Assembly (NCBI GenBank): GCA_964631745.1
Contig: CAZVWV010000083.1
Location: forward strand, 1-17,241
DNA: 17,241 nucleotides
Reading direction: 5' to 3'
From: CAZVWV01 sp964631745
GTDB taxonomy: Bacteria > Bdellovibrionota_C > UBA2361 > JBGSMV01
The notes beneath the pieces are model-generated. The model had not been told where the DNA came from and made no database searches. It was given only the letters and a program-made list of their open reading frames with translations. Position numbers and translations under genes: made by a program. Of the stretch, positions 1 through 8,410 are shown in pieces. Within the stretch, counting starts at the first letter, position 1; the number at the start of each line of letters is the position of its first letter.

Positions 1-2
1 AA

Positions 3-2276
3 GTGTCTGCCAAAGCTGCAAAGATGAAAGCGCTAGCGCTTGCTGCGGGCGAGACTAAGCTCGCAGTCAAGGTGCAAGAGAGCGAGCTCGTGGTGTTGCC
101 GGTTGGGATGATTAAGAACGCTGCCGTTAACGATGTGCGCGTGGCTTACCGGGTTGAGGTGGTTGACTCGAAGAGTGGGGGCGATGGGTTTAGTAAGAGT
201 TATTTTGTTGATGCTGGGGATGGGGACGTGCCTTTGGTGTTGGATGGGCATCGGGAGCTGACTAGGCAGGTTTATGATTGTACCGGTGGGACTGGGCATA
301 ATACGTGTGTGCTAGATACTCCTGATTCTGTATATCCGAGTTATATTTTAGGTCGTAGCGAGGGGCAGCCGGTGAGAGGCCCTTGGCCTAATCCGAATTT
401 CCCCTTGTTTTATGGGAGTACGGATGTTGATTTTATGCATGACATCCTTTCTAACCTCCACAATTATTATTCATCGACGTTTAGCATCAATGGTCCGAAT
501 GGGTTTGGAGGGCTGGCGGATTGGCCAACCGTTTCTCAAAATTTGACAAGGGGGGTCGTACACTACGATGGCTGGGCTGGCGGCGCATGCCCTGGATATG
601 CATTGTTTAGCACTTCGACCGGATCGATTTTTTTCTGTAGGGGAATGGTCGTAACAGATATTGTGGGCCACGAATATGCCCACGGGATAGTTCATCACAG
701 TTTTCATGATGGAAGTGGATTTCCAATTGGGGATACTTATTACGGCCAAGAAGGCTCGATGAATGAGGCCTATGCAGATTTTATGGGAGAGCTTTACGAG
801 CTATACGCCACTGGCAGTACTGACTGGATAAATGGTGCACAAGCGGGATACGATCTTAGGTCCCTGGCAGATCCCCATTCCTTGTTACGCATTGAATTTG
901 ACAACCTACCATATCCCGATCGTTTTTATGACGCGACTTTTTATTGTGGAACCGGTGATTCTGGTGGCGTGCATCGAAACCTAACCGTTCCCGGCCACGC
1001 GTATTATTTAATGGCCCAGGGCGGAGAACATAACGGCTGTGATATTCAAGGCCAAGGGATTGATGTTGCACAGAAGGTTGCTTTTAGAGGGTGGCGCAGT
1101 TATTTTTCCCGAAGTGCGCCATATGCCGAAGCTTATACTGATTTAATCCAAGCATGTAACGATCTATATCCCGCCAATGTGTGCGCGGAAGTCACTAAAG
1201 CCCTGCAAGCAGTAGAGATGAATCAGCCCGGCAGATGCACCGCAACACCCGAGGCTGCGCCGGCTTGTGCGGTGAAGCACGCTGGTTCGGTCTCATCTGT
1301 ACGGCCAAATCTTTCCCCAGCAACACTTTACGCGCCCAATGAGCATATTTGGGTAACGGGAGCAAGCGGCATGGCTGGATTTACTGTAGCACTAAACCTC
1401 ACGCCCCGTGTGGCGAACCGAGCGATATGGAGCGAGATTGTCGAGACTGCACAGACTTTGGCAACTGTGCTGCCTGATGGCACCTTTGCAGCTTCACTGA
1501 CTCAAGCCTCTGCTGTGGGGCAATTCGATATCGTCGTAGACGGCAATAATGACGGTTACTACCAGCCTTGGGCCGATGAAGTTTTGCAGATTGAAGTAAA
1601 GACCCCCATCGATGGTGATAACCTATGCTACGTCGGTGAAACTTACGATACCAGTGAGAACTGCATGCAGCAGCCGATAGATTGCGGCTGCGGGAGCAAC
1701 TATTCCTGCGAGAATATCGATCCTTCTGGTACCCCAACTTACCAATGTATGTGGGCAGTGCAGAACGCTGGCGCGATTACCGGTTCCCGCCCTACCGGCT
1801 ATGATACTGATACGTACGCCCCGACAGAAAATATTTATGTGCGAGGCGAAGGCGGTGTGCCTGGCACTATGATTCATCTTTTCTTAGTGCCGCACGCTGA
1901 GGGTCGTGGCTCATGGACCAATATTGATAGTGAAGTATTGGCAAGCGTTAATGTACAACCTGACGGCACTTTTGTGGCACCCTTGACTGTTGCGTCTGAG
2001 TTGGGTGAGTTCGATATTATCGCGGATGCTGACTGCGATGGGATGTATTTCCAATTAGCTGATTCTCTGATTACCGTCTCGGTTGAGATTCCAGTCTATG
2101 GCGATAGCCAGTGTTATCACGGCGAGCGGTATGCAACAAGCGAGAACTGCCATGATCATAGCGATGATTGCAGATGCCCTGGAAGCACGACCTGCAGGTA
2201 CCTGAATAGTTCAGATCCAGGGTATTATTGTTTAATGCCAAGGGTTAAAGGGAAGTTGCTTTATAATCAGGGGTAG
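3..2276 (+). CDS. Secreted M4 (thermolysin-family) zinc metalloprotease, 5'-truncated
   Basis: The reading frame is open to the window edge. No signal peptide is visible, so the GTG at 3 is probably internal and the true start lies upstream. Residue numbers count from that GTG. Residues about 40-80 resemble the end of a PepSY/FTP propeptide (AYRVEV...YFVDA). The catalytic domain has HEYAH at 223-227 (zinc ligands H223 and H227, catalytic E224), the third ligand in NEAYAD (E255), then RSLADPHS and GGVHRNLTVPGHAYYL, which match the thermolysin DP and GVHxNSGIPxxAxYL motifs carrying the active-site His. This makes M4 rather than M36 the better family. Residues 424-585 and 586-748 are two tandem Cys-rich modules. 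Each has a W-S/T strand, an FDI(V/I)-D-rich calcium-like loop (DGNNDGYY, DADCDGMY) and a SENC...C-x-C tail. These modules probably mediate binding or anchoring (inference). The likely role is extracellular protein degradation. It converges on a pilin-like gene 12 bp away with no evident terminator. Confidence 0.9.
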   Translation: MSAKAAKMKALALAAGETKLAVKVQESELVVLPVGMIKNAAVNDVRVAYRVEVVDSKSGGDGFSKSYFVDAGDGDVPLVLDGHRELTRQVYDCTGGTGHNTCVLDTPDSVYPSYILGRSEGQPVRGPWPNPNFPLFYGSTDVDFMHDILSNLHNYYSSTFSINGPNGFGGLADWPTVSQNLTRGVVHYDGWAGGACPGYALFSTSTGSIFFCRGMVVTDIVGHEYAHGIVHHSFHDGSGFPIGDTYYGQEGSMNEAYADFMGELYELYATGSTDWINGAQAGYDLRSLADPHSLLRIEFDNLPYPDRFYDATFYCGTGDSGGVHRNLTVPGHAYYLMAQGGEHNGCDIQGQGIDVAQKVAFRGWRSYFSRSAPYAEAYTDLIQACNDLYPANVCAEVTKALQAVEMNQPGRCTATPEAAPACAVKHAGSVSSVRPNLSPATLYAPNEHIWVTGASGMAGFTVALNLTPRVANRAIWSEIVETAQTLATVLPDGTFAASLTQASAVGQFDIVVDGNNDGYYQPWADEVLQIEVKTPIDGDNLCYVGETYDTSENCMQQPIDCGCGSNYSCENIDPSGTPTYQCMWAVQNAGAITGSRPTGYDTDTYAPTENIYVRGEGGVPGTMIHLFLVPHAEGRGSWTNIDSEVLASVNVQPDGTFVAPLTVASELGEFDIIADADCDGMYFQLADSLITVSVEIPVYGDSQCYHGERYATSENCHDHSDDCRCPGSTTCRYLNSSDPGYYCLMPRVKGKLLYNQG

Positions 2277-2288
2277 TCAGCGCCTAGA

Positions 2289-2552
2289 TTACAGACCTTG
2301 TGGGGGACCTGGTATTTCTTCGCCCTGGCAGCTATCGCCGCCGTCCCCATGCTCCGTACCCCCACATCCCTGAATAAATTCGGCACTTTTGTTAAAACTC
2401 ACAGCAACGGCTTCGCCGGTGCTTTTGATCGCCACGAATGCAATTGCCGAAATAAGTGAAATTAATAACGCGGTCTCCAATATCGAGGAGCCACGCTGAT
2501 TCTGCATTCTGTACAAATCTTGCGCACAAACATTATTCATAATGGCGTCCAT
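2289..2552 (-). CDS. Flp/class III prepilin-like small membrane protein
   Basis: The 87-residue protein has a short polar N-terminus, then QRGSSILETALLISLISAIA and a continuing hydrophobic run. The pattern is Gly, four residues, Glu, then a roughly 20-residue hydrophobic helix. This fits the prepilin peptidase site of Flp/Fap pilins (G-xxxx-E-Y), with Thr in place of Tyr. The Gly- and Asp-rich C-terminal tail (about residues 60-87, with two Cys) is longer than in typical Flp subunits of 50-60 residues, so a TadE-like pseudopilin is an alternative. Met1, Met5 and Met16 are all possible starts and none has a clear ribosome binding site; Met16 would give the most typical short leader. No tad secretion genes are nearby, so any assembly machinery must be encoded elsewhere. 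It lies 251 bp downstream of the kinase gene on the same strand. Confidence 0.6.
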   Translation of the reverse strand: MDAIMNNVCAQDLYRMQNQRGSSILETALLISLISAIAFVAIKSTGEAVAVSFNKSAEFIQGCGGTEHGDGGDSCQGEEIPGPPQGL

Positions 2553-2803
2553 AAAAAACTTCGACGTTGGTTTGTTGCCACTTACCCTTGCTGCCCGTCA
2601 CAAAGACACTTAATCAAAACCGTACGATTACATTATCGGCTAGAATAGAGTTTTGATGAGAGTTTTAAGTCAGATGTTTTATAAATTTCAAATATTTTTC
2701 TCTAAATCATTTCGACTAGTTGCTGGCCGAGCGGGCATTTTCATACGAAAAACTCGTAGAAAAGTAACAAAAGGAGAATGCGATTGCCCCCCGTTCTTAC
2801 GTA

Positions 2804-5089
2804 CTATCGAGTGAGTTTGTTTAGCCTGTCGCGCGGTGAGTCAAGTAGCCCGGTGGCACGGAGTGTCGTTATTAGCTTATAAGCTAGACGAGTGCCGGTT
2901 GACACTATGAAGATACCCCACAAAATGACGACAAGATTGTAAATTGGCAGGAAAAAATTGTTCAGGAATAGTAAATACGATAATCCTGGAAGAGCTAATG
3001 TTAGGAACAGTATGAAGATAAGCCCGTTTAGAATTCCAAAGTATGCAATAGGAAAAGCTAGAAGTGCCCCGCTCACCACTGCGTAACCTACCTCGTCCGC
3101 GAGACTTAAGCGTCTAATCCACGAGCCATCAAGAATGTTCCCTGCGGCAGTTGCGTGAAGTTCAACTCCTGGGGTTTTTCGAGGATACGGCGTGAGAAAA
3201 GCATCGGGCTCGTCAGTTTTGCCGTGCTTAATATTCACATTCTGCCCGACAAAGATGTAATTGTTATGAATATTACGCTGAAGGAATTCGCTTGAGCCAT
3301 TCATGATATCCGAGTACGACCCACATGGAAGAGTGAAGCTTGGGCCATAATAATTCAAGTATGCCCGGTCGTCTGGAAGCTGTGCTGTATCAACGGTGGA
3401 TTCGAGAATGAGCCGGGCCATCGGTGGAATCTTATCAAGATCTGGACTTTTTGATTTAAAGCGTCGCATTACGGCGTCATCGTCGAATGGACGAGCAAGG
3501 AGTAGTTCGCCACGTGCCGCTTTCACAAATCTGGGCTGGGTTCGGACTTCGATAACCTTTTGTTGTTGAGCCCCACCGGTCTCTTTGCTCTTTACTTTAA
3601 CAACATTCCACCCAACATAAGTCTTGGAAAGGCGTAAGGCATGCTCTAGTCGTGAGTCATCTGCTTCATTAGAAGGACCGGGAAACGTATAGTCAAGCAT
3701 TATGGCTTTGGGTTGATAGGGCGCAAGATGTTCGAGTAACGCGGCGAATCGATCTCTCCGAAAAGTCATTTCTGAGGACTGGGTATCCTGTAAGCTCTTT
3801 TCGTCAATATATATTATGAAAATATTGTTAGGGTAAGCCCGCTCACCTCGAGTTTGAAACCAGGTGTCGAGCAGTTGTTGCTCCAGGGTGGTTGCTTTCT
3901 TTGTGTACTCTGAAGGCGGGCGGTTTTCTTTCACAATAGCGCCATAATGAAGTGCGGCACCTATTATAACAGCACCGAAACGGAGAATAATACCACTTTG
4001 GTAGAGTGCCCTAAATCTAGCGCGGATAAATCGGCTTAGTAATGTGCCGTCTAGCGGGGCATCGGTAGCGGTGTTGGCGGCCGATGCCTCTGCAAACTTT
4101 CGCCGTCGCCGCCTACTCTCGAAATACTCCGATAACACGTAGCGAGCGTATTCTAGTGGTGTTCTTTTCTTAAGATGTAGGGCCAGCTCCTCGGCTACTG
4201 CTAACATAGAAGGATACCTGCGCTCAGGAGTTTTTTCGCAACAACGCTGCACAAAGTCTTCAAACCAAGTGGGTACCGAACTAGAGACTTTCCACATCGG
4301 TGGAATGGGTGTGGTCAAGTGCTTGTTCGTTATAGCTATGAAGTTCCCTTCAGCAAAAGGCAGTTTACCGGTTGCCAGCTCATAAGCCATAATGCCCAAG
4401 GAATAGATGTCCGATCTGGCTGTAACATCGCCGCCTCTAATTTGCTCGGGGGACATATATACTGCCGTGCCTACCAATTCGCCGGTCATAGTTACTCGAA
4501 ACGAGGAATCCACAGAGCGTCCAATCCCAAAATCGGTGATTTTTATCTCGCCGGTCTTAGTAATCATAATATTTTCCGGCTTGATATCGCGGTGCACTAT
4601 GTTCTGGGCATGCGCGTCTGCAAGGCCGCAAGCGATTTTAGATAAACATCGAGTTAGCTGGTCTATCGGCATTGGTCGACATTCGTCCCCATCCTTTTGT
4701 ATTTCCCAGAGGGTTTTCCCCTCTACAAGCTCCATGGTGAAGTACGGTCTTCCAACAGCACTGCCCTTTTCGTAAGACTTTATGATCGCTTCAGAATTAA
4801 AGCTTTTTATGAAATCAAATTCGCTTTCAAAGCGCTGTAGGGAATTTGGGTGTAAAGTAGCGAGTGAGAAAAGCTTAAGAGCCACTATGGAATTTGTGTT
4901 GAGATCCTTTACCTTATAGACCTCCCCCATGGCGCCCTTACCGAGGAGCGATACTACTTCGTAGCGAGAGTCTACGAAATCACCCGCCTTATAAATAGGT
5001 TCGTTTTGGTCGCGTGAACTAAATTGGTCAGCCATAAGGTATCCGTTCAGGTGGGTATCAGAAATCGCAAACCACCAGGTTATCTTCAC
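2804..5089 (-). CDS. Transmembrane Ser/Thr protein kinase with CHASE2 sensor domain
   Basis: A cytoplasmic Hanks-type kinase domain spans about residues 43-310: glycine loop LGKGAMGEVY (49-58), invariant Lys in VALKL (K72), catalytic loop HRDIKPEN (167-174), DFG (186-188), and SPEQ in place of APE (213-216). A basic linker (ESRRRRRKF) precedes the first membrane segment at about 366-384. A CHASE2-like extracytoplasmic domain follows at about 400-655 (LEQQLLDTWFQTRG, IIYIDEKSL, a FVGQN strand), then about three membrane segments at 664-735. This is the known CHASE2 layout, with the sensor outside and catalysis inside, so an envelope signal probably drives phosphorylation. The start is uncertain. 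The frame opens at a GTG (5089) with AGGGG only 2 nt away. ATG at 5035 (Met19, MADQFSS) also lacks a clear ribosome binding site but starts close to the kinase fold. No target protein is encoded alongside it. Confidence 0.93.
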   Translation of the reverse strand: MKITWWFAISDTHLNGYLMADQFSSRDQNEPIYKAGDFVDSRYEVVSLLGKGAMGEVYKVKDLNTNSIVALKLFSLATLHPNSLQRFESEFDFIKSFNSEAIIKSYEKGSAVGRPYFTMELVEGKTLWEIQKDGDECRPMPIDQLTRCLSKIACGLADAHAQNIVHRDIKPENIMITKTGEIKITDFGIGRSVDSSFRVTMTGELVGTAVYMSPEQIRGGDVTARSDIYSLGIMAYELATGKLPFAEGNFIAITNKHLTTPIPPMWKVSSSVPTWFEDFVQRCCEKTPERRYPSMLAVAEELALHLKKRTPLEYARYVLSEYFESRRRRRKFAEASAANTATDAPLDGTLLSRFIRARFRALYQSGIILRFGAVIIGAALHYGAIVKENRPPSEYTKKATTLEQQLLDTWFQTRGERAYPNNIFIIYIDEKSLQDTQSSEMTFRRDRFAALLEHLAPYQPKAIMLDYTFPGPSNEADDSRLEHALRLSKTYVGWNVVKVKSKETGGAQQQKVIEVRTQPRFVKAARGELLLARPFDDDAVMRRFKSKSPDLDKIPPMARLILESTVDTAQLPDDRAYLNYYGPSFTLPCGSYSDIMNGSSEFLQRNIHNNYIFVGQNVNIKHGKTDEPDAFLTPYPRKTPGVELHATAAGNILDGSWIRRLSLADEVGYAVVSGALLAFPIAYFGILNGLIFILFLTLALPGLSYLLFLNNFFLPIYNLVVILWGIFIVSTGTRLAYKLITTLRATGLLDSPRDRLNKLTR

Positions 5090-5535
5090 AGCCCCTATTA
5101 GTGGGCCGACTTGTACTCAAATCGGGAGTGGAGAAAAGTACCCGTTCAGAAAAGCAGTAAACCCGATCGGGGTTTTTCGCCCGAAGTGACACAATTAACG
5201 CATAGTAACCAGCTTTCACCCCACTTATTTCCCCTCTAAACGGCTACCGGTTACGCTATAAGTATTCAAGTCACTAATCATGAGAGATATCGGTAGATTG
5301 GATGTTGTTCTGAAGCGTTTAGTATGGTGCAACGCGCATGTCGCCTATGCTTGATGAGACCTAATTATTCAAGCTATACCGGACCTTTGGATCTCTAGGA
5401 TCGGGAAATATACAGATATACAGACAATTCCTGCGCGGGCAGCGAAGAGACAATGCCTAACAATGCCTATGTTTCATACATTTTATGCCGATTAGTGGTC
5501 TAGGTGCCTCTAACGATTAAATATTTTAGACTCCA
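5090..5535. other. Gap without an intact gene
   Basis: No convincing coding frame was found here. It contains one short hairpin (5159-5177), an adjacent pair of 8-bp direct repeats (ATATACAG at 5408-5415 and 5416-5423) and an adjacent pair of 10-bp direct repeats (ACAATGCCTA at 5450-5459 and 5460-5469). The promoter of the minus-strand kinase must lie at its left end, but I cannot place it. Together with the kinase ghost next to it, the stretch looks like decaying DNA. Confidence 0.5.
5159..5177 (+). terminator. Possible small intrinsic terminator
   Basis: AAACCC (5159-5164), loop GATCG, GGGTTT (5170-5175), then two more T. On the plus strand the T run is complete, but no intact plus-strand gene lies upstream. 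It may be left over from a lost gene or have no function. Confidence 0.25.
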
Positions 5536-5655
5536 ATGAAGCCAAGAAAAGAGCTTTGCCCTTACAGTGTTGGGGAAGAGATAAATGGGCAGTATAAAAT
5601 TATCGAGGAACTTGGTGTTCGCCAAACAAAGACGGCCACGTCGAACTTCTCTTAG
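5536..5655 (+). pseudogene. N-terminal remnant of a Ser/Thr protein kinase
   Basis: ATG at 5536 opens a 39-codon frame ending in TAG. Residues 11-26, VGEEINGQYKIIEELG, match the stretch just before the glycine loop of Hanks-type kinases. The neighbouring intact kinase has AGDFVDSRYEVVSLLG at the same place. After ELG the expected G-x-G-x-x-G loop is missing. The frame reads VRQTKTATSNFS and stops, 20 bp short of the 3' end of the thioredoxin gene. An internal deletion or recombination has probably removed the rest. An ordinary small protein is the alternative, but the match in order and position to a kinase start is good. Transcription would be divergent from the intact kinase. Confidence 0.55.
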
Positions 5656-5674
5656 GGGGCTACTTTTATCACTC

Positions 5675-6244
5675 TCAGCGCGGCTCCATCGCCGCCCGCA
5701 GCTCCCGCAAGGTTTCTTCCTGGTTCCATTGTCGGGGCCCGGAAACGGAGATATTTAAAGTGTGAGATTTGGGGTCGCTAAAAAAAATGTAGCGACCTTC
5801 GGAATCGAGCGCGTAAGTTACGGGTAGCACGCTGATCTGGTAGCGGTTCTTGGCTTGATCGAAAGTATCTTTCGCCAAGATAACCGTGTCGCCAAGTGCT
5901 GCTATCTCTTTTGGTAAAACCGTACTGTTATCTAGCTGTACCGCTAAGATTTCAAAGTTAGGGGAATTAATCTCCTGCTTCAAAGCCGCCAGCATGGGTA
6001 GTTCGAGCTTACACATCGGACACCAGCTCGCCCAAAAATTTAGCACGATTGTTTTGCCCCGAAAATCGCTGAGTCGAGAAACCTTCCCGGAAGCGTCCTT
6101 GAACTTGAAATCCGGGGCAATCCTGCCATGTCGTCTCGATAATATGGCGGGGGCGCTGGCTGGCGCCTTGGATGTATGCGAGCAGCCGGTTATGACGGCA
6201 AAAAATAATACGGCAAGCAATAATAAGGCGAGAGCGCGTTTCAT
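5675..6244 (-). CDS. TlpA/ResA-like thioredoxin-fold lipoprotein
   Basis: The 189-residue protein has a signal peptide with a lipobox (AVITGC, Cys21), so it is probably lipid-anchored on the periplasmic side. The fold follows the AhpC/TSA-Redoxin/TlpA pattern: APDFKFKDASGKVSRLSDFRGK, then VLNFWASWCPMC with the CxxC pair at C75 and C78, and the cis-Pro strand VLPVTY (P141). Such proteins reduce or exchange disulfides in exported proteins or c-type cytochromes. The partner here is unknown; the Cys-bearing proteins of the same operon are candidates (inference). The start is well supported by AGGAAAG about 9 nt upstream of the ATG. It is the last gene of the operon, 28 bp after the upstream lipoprotein. 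Confidence 0.9.
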   Translation of the reverse strand: MKRALALLLLAVLFFAVITGCSHTSKAPASAPAILSRRHGRIAPDFKFKDASGKVSRLSDFRGKTIVLNFWASWCPMCKLELPMLAALKQEINSPNFEILAVQLDNSTVLPKEIAALGDTVILAKDTFDQAKNRYQISVLPVTYALDSEGRYIFFSDPKSHTLNISVSGPRQWNQEETLRELRAAMEPR

Positions 6245-6272
6245 TGTGATTTCTTTCCTGAAGCTCTTGGGA

Positions 6273-7268
6273 TTACTGCAACGTCACATTCCCGCCAGAA
6301 GCTTGCTCGGAGGATTGCCGGCCGCTCTGGTCTGATAGTGTTACCACGATTGGCTGATTGGCAAAATGGTCTTCCGCTAGCGGAAAGTACTCCCCCACGT
6401 AATGCATGGTATCTCTCTCATGCATAGGAATTTCGCGCGCAATGTTGCCTACGGAGAAACTAGCTTTTAAGCCCGCACTTCCAAAGGCCAGCACTGTGAG
6501 CTTTCCGCCTTTGGGTAAGCGGCCATCGCCATCATGAATAGCCGCTAAAATTACAGGCGCTGGCGCTGCCAACGGCTTCTCGGTGTAGCCCACTTTAAGG
6601 GGGGCCAGCATCCGAGCCACCATATTTCTGGCTAGGTCTGAGATGATTTCATTATCGAGCCCTTTTATGGGTTCAAGCACTAAGTTAGAAAAGCCGGTGG
6701 GGCCTTTAGTAATTCCGCGGCTGTCCGCGTCTTCAGCCGAGGCCTCGAAAAGCACTTTGTTGTCTTTTCGCGCCACGAGTTTTAGATCTAAAGCCACGCT
6801 ACTTATGGACTGTATGGCAAGGTAGGTCCTATCCCATTTCCTGAGTCTTCCATAAAGCACGGCGTCGCAACTTAAGAGATGCGAGCAGATCTCGGAAGGG
6901 GAAGCCTTGTATAGTTTATCGAAATCAATCGAGAGATCCTCATGCGCAAAACTATGATGCGAAAGCTCAGAATCTACGAGAGCTGAGGGGAAAACATCAA
7001 GGCTCGATTTGGAAAGCTCGTTTTGCGCTATTTTTCTTAAAAATTGCGTCGGTGTCCCAAGAAAATCGGAAGAGATCAGGGATACTCTATCGATCAAGAG
7101 TTTGTTGGATTTGGGATTGATAATGGTGCCGTGACTATCAAGTTCGGCAAATGGGAGAACGATCACCCTAAGTGGCTGGGACGGATCAAAATCAACTTTA
7201 TTAGTGTACTTACTGGCGCAAGCGCCAAGACCAAAGGTAATCAACAAAAATACCAAGCTTTTTCTCAT
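6273..7268 (-). CDS. GNA1162/DUF799-type lipoprotein with extra C-terminal beta-domain
   Basis: The signal peptide ends in lipobox LGAC (Cys17). Residues about 30-225 match the GNA1162/DUF799 layout as I know it: VIVLPFAEL near the start, a FLRKIAQNELSKSS helix, VFPSALVDSEL, SPSEI..LLSCDAVLYGRL, then antiparallel strands with KLVARKDNKVLFEASAED. That family is related in fold to CsgG and TolB-N type lipoproteins that assemble at the outer membrane. A C-terminal module of about 100 residues follows: KGGKLTVLAFGSAGLKASF, IAREIPMHER, YVGEYF. It looks like a beta-sandwich seen in other exported proteins. The ATG overlaps the stop of the upstream gene as ATGA and has GAGGT 7 nt upstream, so translation is probably coupled. 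The exact role is unknown; an envelope-assembly or scaffold function is inferred from the family. Confidence 0.75.
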   Translation of the reverse strand: MRKSLVFLLITFGLGACASKYTNKVDFDPSQPLRVIVLPFAELDSHGTIINPKSNKLLIDRVSLISSDFLGTPTQFLRKIAQNELSKSSLDVFPSALVDSELSHHSFAHEDLSIDFDKLYKASPSEICSHLLSCDAVLYGRLRKWDRTYLAIQSISSVALDLKLVARKDNKVLFEASAEDADSRGITKGPTGFSNLVLEPIKGLDNEIISDLARNMVARMLAPLKVGYTEKPLAAPAPVILAAIHDGDGRLPKGGKLTVLAFGSAGLKASFSVGNIAREIPMHERDTMHYVGEYFPLAEDHFANQPIVVTLSDQSGRQSSEQASGGNVTLQ

Positions 7269-8410
7269 CTTTCGACCTCTATGGGGGTGGAGCGACGCCC
7301 TGAATTCCCCACCGCCACTAATTCAATCCTCTTGGCCTGGCTAGGCAGTTTAAATGTTGAAAGCAATGTTGAGAGCTTAGCTTCGCCGTTTTTCTGGAAG
7401 GGGCCGGGAAAGGTCTGGGCTGTGTACACTTGGAATCGATCGCGCGCGCAAACTCGCTTGAGATTTTCGCAGATCGGAGCTGCCAAGGTGCAATTTGGGG
7501 TGAGGACACCGTCAGTAACCGCCAATTTATCGGTAGCGCAATATTCGTCAAAGGAGTCACGTGACAATTCTTTCCAGGCCACCGCGCCAAAAGCTGAACG
7601 CGCCTCGACACGTGGCGCGCTCGTAAGAAAGAGCGCATTGCCAAGATTTAAAATGCCGCAATATTTCCCTGGCGAGACTTCTCTTAAGTTGGGTCTGTAA
7701 GTTCCGACCAGAACCGAAACTAACGAATGAGGCGTGGCGTCAGCGCAAATCTTTGTGACCGAGCTTTGCAGGCGAGCGACCTGTACTTTGCCGATACTAA
7801 CCGCAAGCAGATCGGCATCAGGGTTGGAAGCCTTCGGTACGGGAAGCTTGGCGACCAGATTTTGCGCGAACTTATCAGAAAGTTTATCGAAAGCATCTGT
7901 CTTGGCGCTGTCTAGTTGGGTTTTTAATCCTTGAAATAGCTGCCCGGAGTTAAATAATAATCCACCCTTTTCGGCCAGTGTTTCGCTGACTTTGTAAAGT
8001 TGGGCACCGCTCGTATCCTCGACGATTAGTTCGCCAGAGATTGAATTTACGTATCCGGCCAAAAAGTTAGCGCGCACAAAGGGTTTAAGCTGCAAGGAAG
8101 CGAAGCTATCCACCATAAAGTTCTTGGCTAGCTTGGCCTTTTCCGGGCAGGCGGCTGTCGAACAATATTTCAAAGTAGCTGCGTCTTCGAGTACTAAATA
8201 TCCGGCGTTTTTTAACTCTGATATCAATAAATTCCTGAGGTAGTCGGCCTTCTCGCGCGCCATTCCGGCCGGAACATCGATCGGAAGCACCGCGACGGAA
8301 AGTTGCTTGCTAGAATTTGCGGCAGGACTCGAGACGAGTTTTGTCGAGCTACAGGAGCATAGCGACAGCATAAGGAGCGCAAGCAGGCGTTGTAGATTAT
8401 TCCACGACAA
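7265..8410 (-). CDS. CsgG/GNA1162-like lipoprotein, paralogous to its downstream neighbour
   Basis: The 381-residue protein starts at a TTG chosen because GGAGGG lies about 6 nt upstream. It has a short hydrophobic signal with a Cys-rich end (LCSCSS), probably a lipoprotein, although two Cys could carry the lipid. Residues about 35-190 show the same pattern as the next gene: VAVLPIDVP, LRNLLISELKNAGYLVLE, SFASLQLK, GELIVEDTSGAQLYKV, then a helix ending FAQNLVAKLP. The C-terminal half carries LREVSPGKYCG and ends in RIELVAVGNSGRRS. These are echoes of the MHER...YVGEY and TLSDQSGRQS pieces of the neighbour. Several Cys pairs in the C-terminal half suggest disulfides, consistent with a thioredoxin-like gene in the operon. 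It overlaps the upstream gene by 14 bp and the downstream one by 4 bp. No precise function is recognised. Confidence 0.65.
   Translation of the reverse strand: MSWNNLQRLLALLMLSLCSCSSTKLVSSPAANSSKQLSVAVLPIDVPAGMAREKADYLRNLLISELKNAGYLVLEDAATLKYCSTAACPEKAKLAKNFMVDSFASLQLKPFVRANFLAGYVNSISGELIVEDTSGAQLYKVSETLAEKGGLLFNSGQLFQGLKTQLDSAKTDAFDKLSDKFAQNLVAKLPVPKASNPDADLLAVSIGKVQVARLQSSVTKICADATPHSLVSVLVGTYRPNLREVSPGKYCGILNLGNALFLTSAPRVEARSAFGAVAWKELSRDSFDEYCATDKLAVTDGVLTPNCTLAAPICENLKRVCARDRFQVYTAQTFPGPFQKNGEAKLSTLLSTFKLPSQAKRIELVAVGNSGRRSTPIEVER

Noticed and set aside
2784..2882. Short plus-strand frame from TTG 2784 with AAGGAG upstream
   Set aside because: It encodes only 32 residues, lies antisense to the kinase 3' end, and the product has no recognisable features.
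5035..5089. GTG at 5089 as the certain kinase start
   Set aside because: The possible ribosome binding site is too close to the GTG, and ATG 5035 is equally plausible, so the start is left open.
5886..6335. 149-codon plus-strand frame across the thioredoxin gene
   Set aside because: It is antisense to two well-supported minus-strand genes and has no domain or start signal.
7044..7700. 218-codon plus-strand frame across the two lipoprotein genes
   Set aside because: It is antisense to genes with lipoboxes, ribosome binding sites and family motifs, and its own product shows none.
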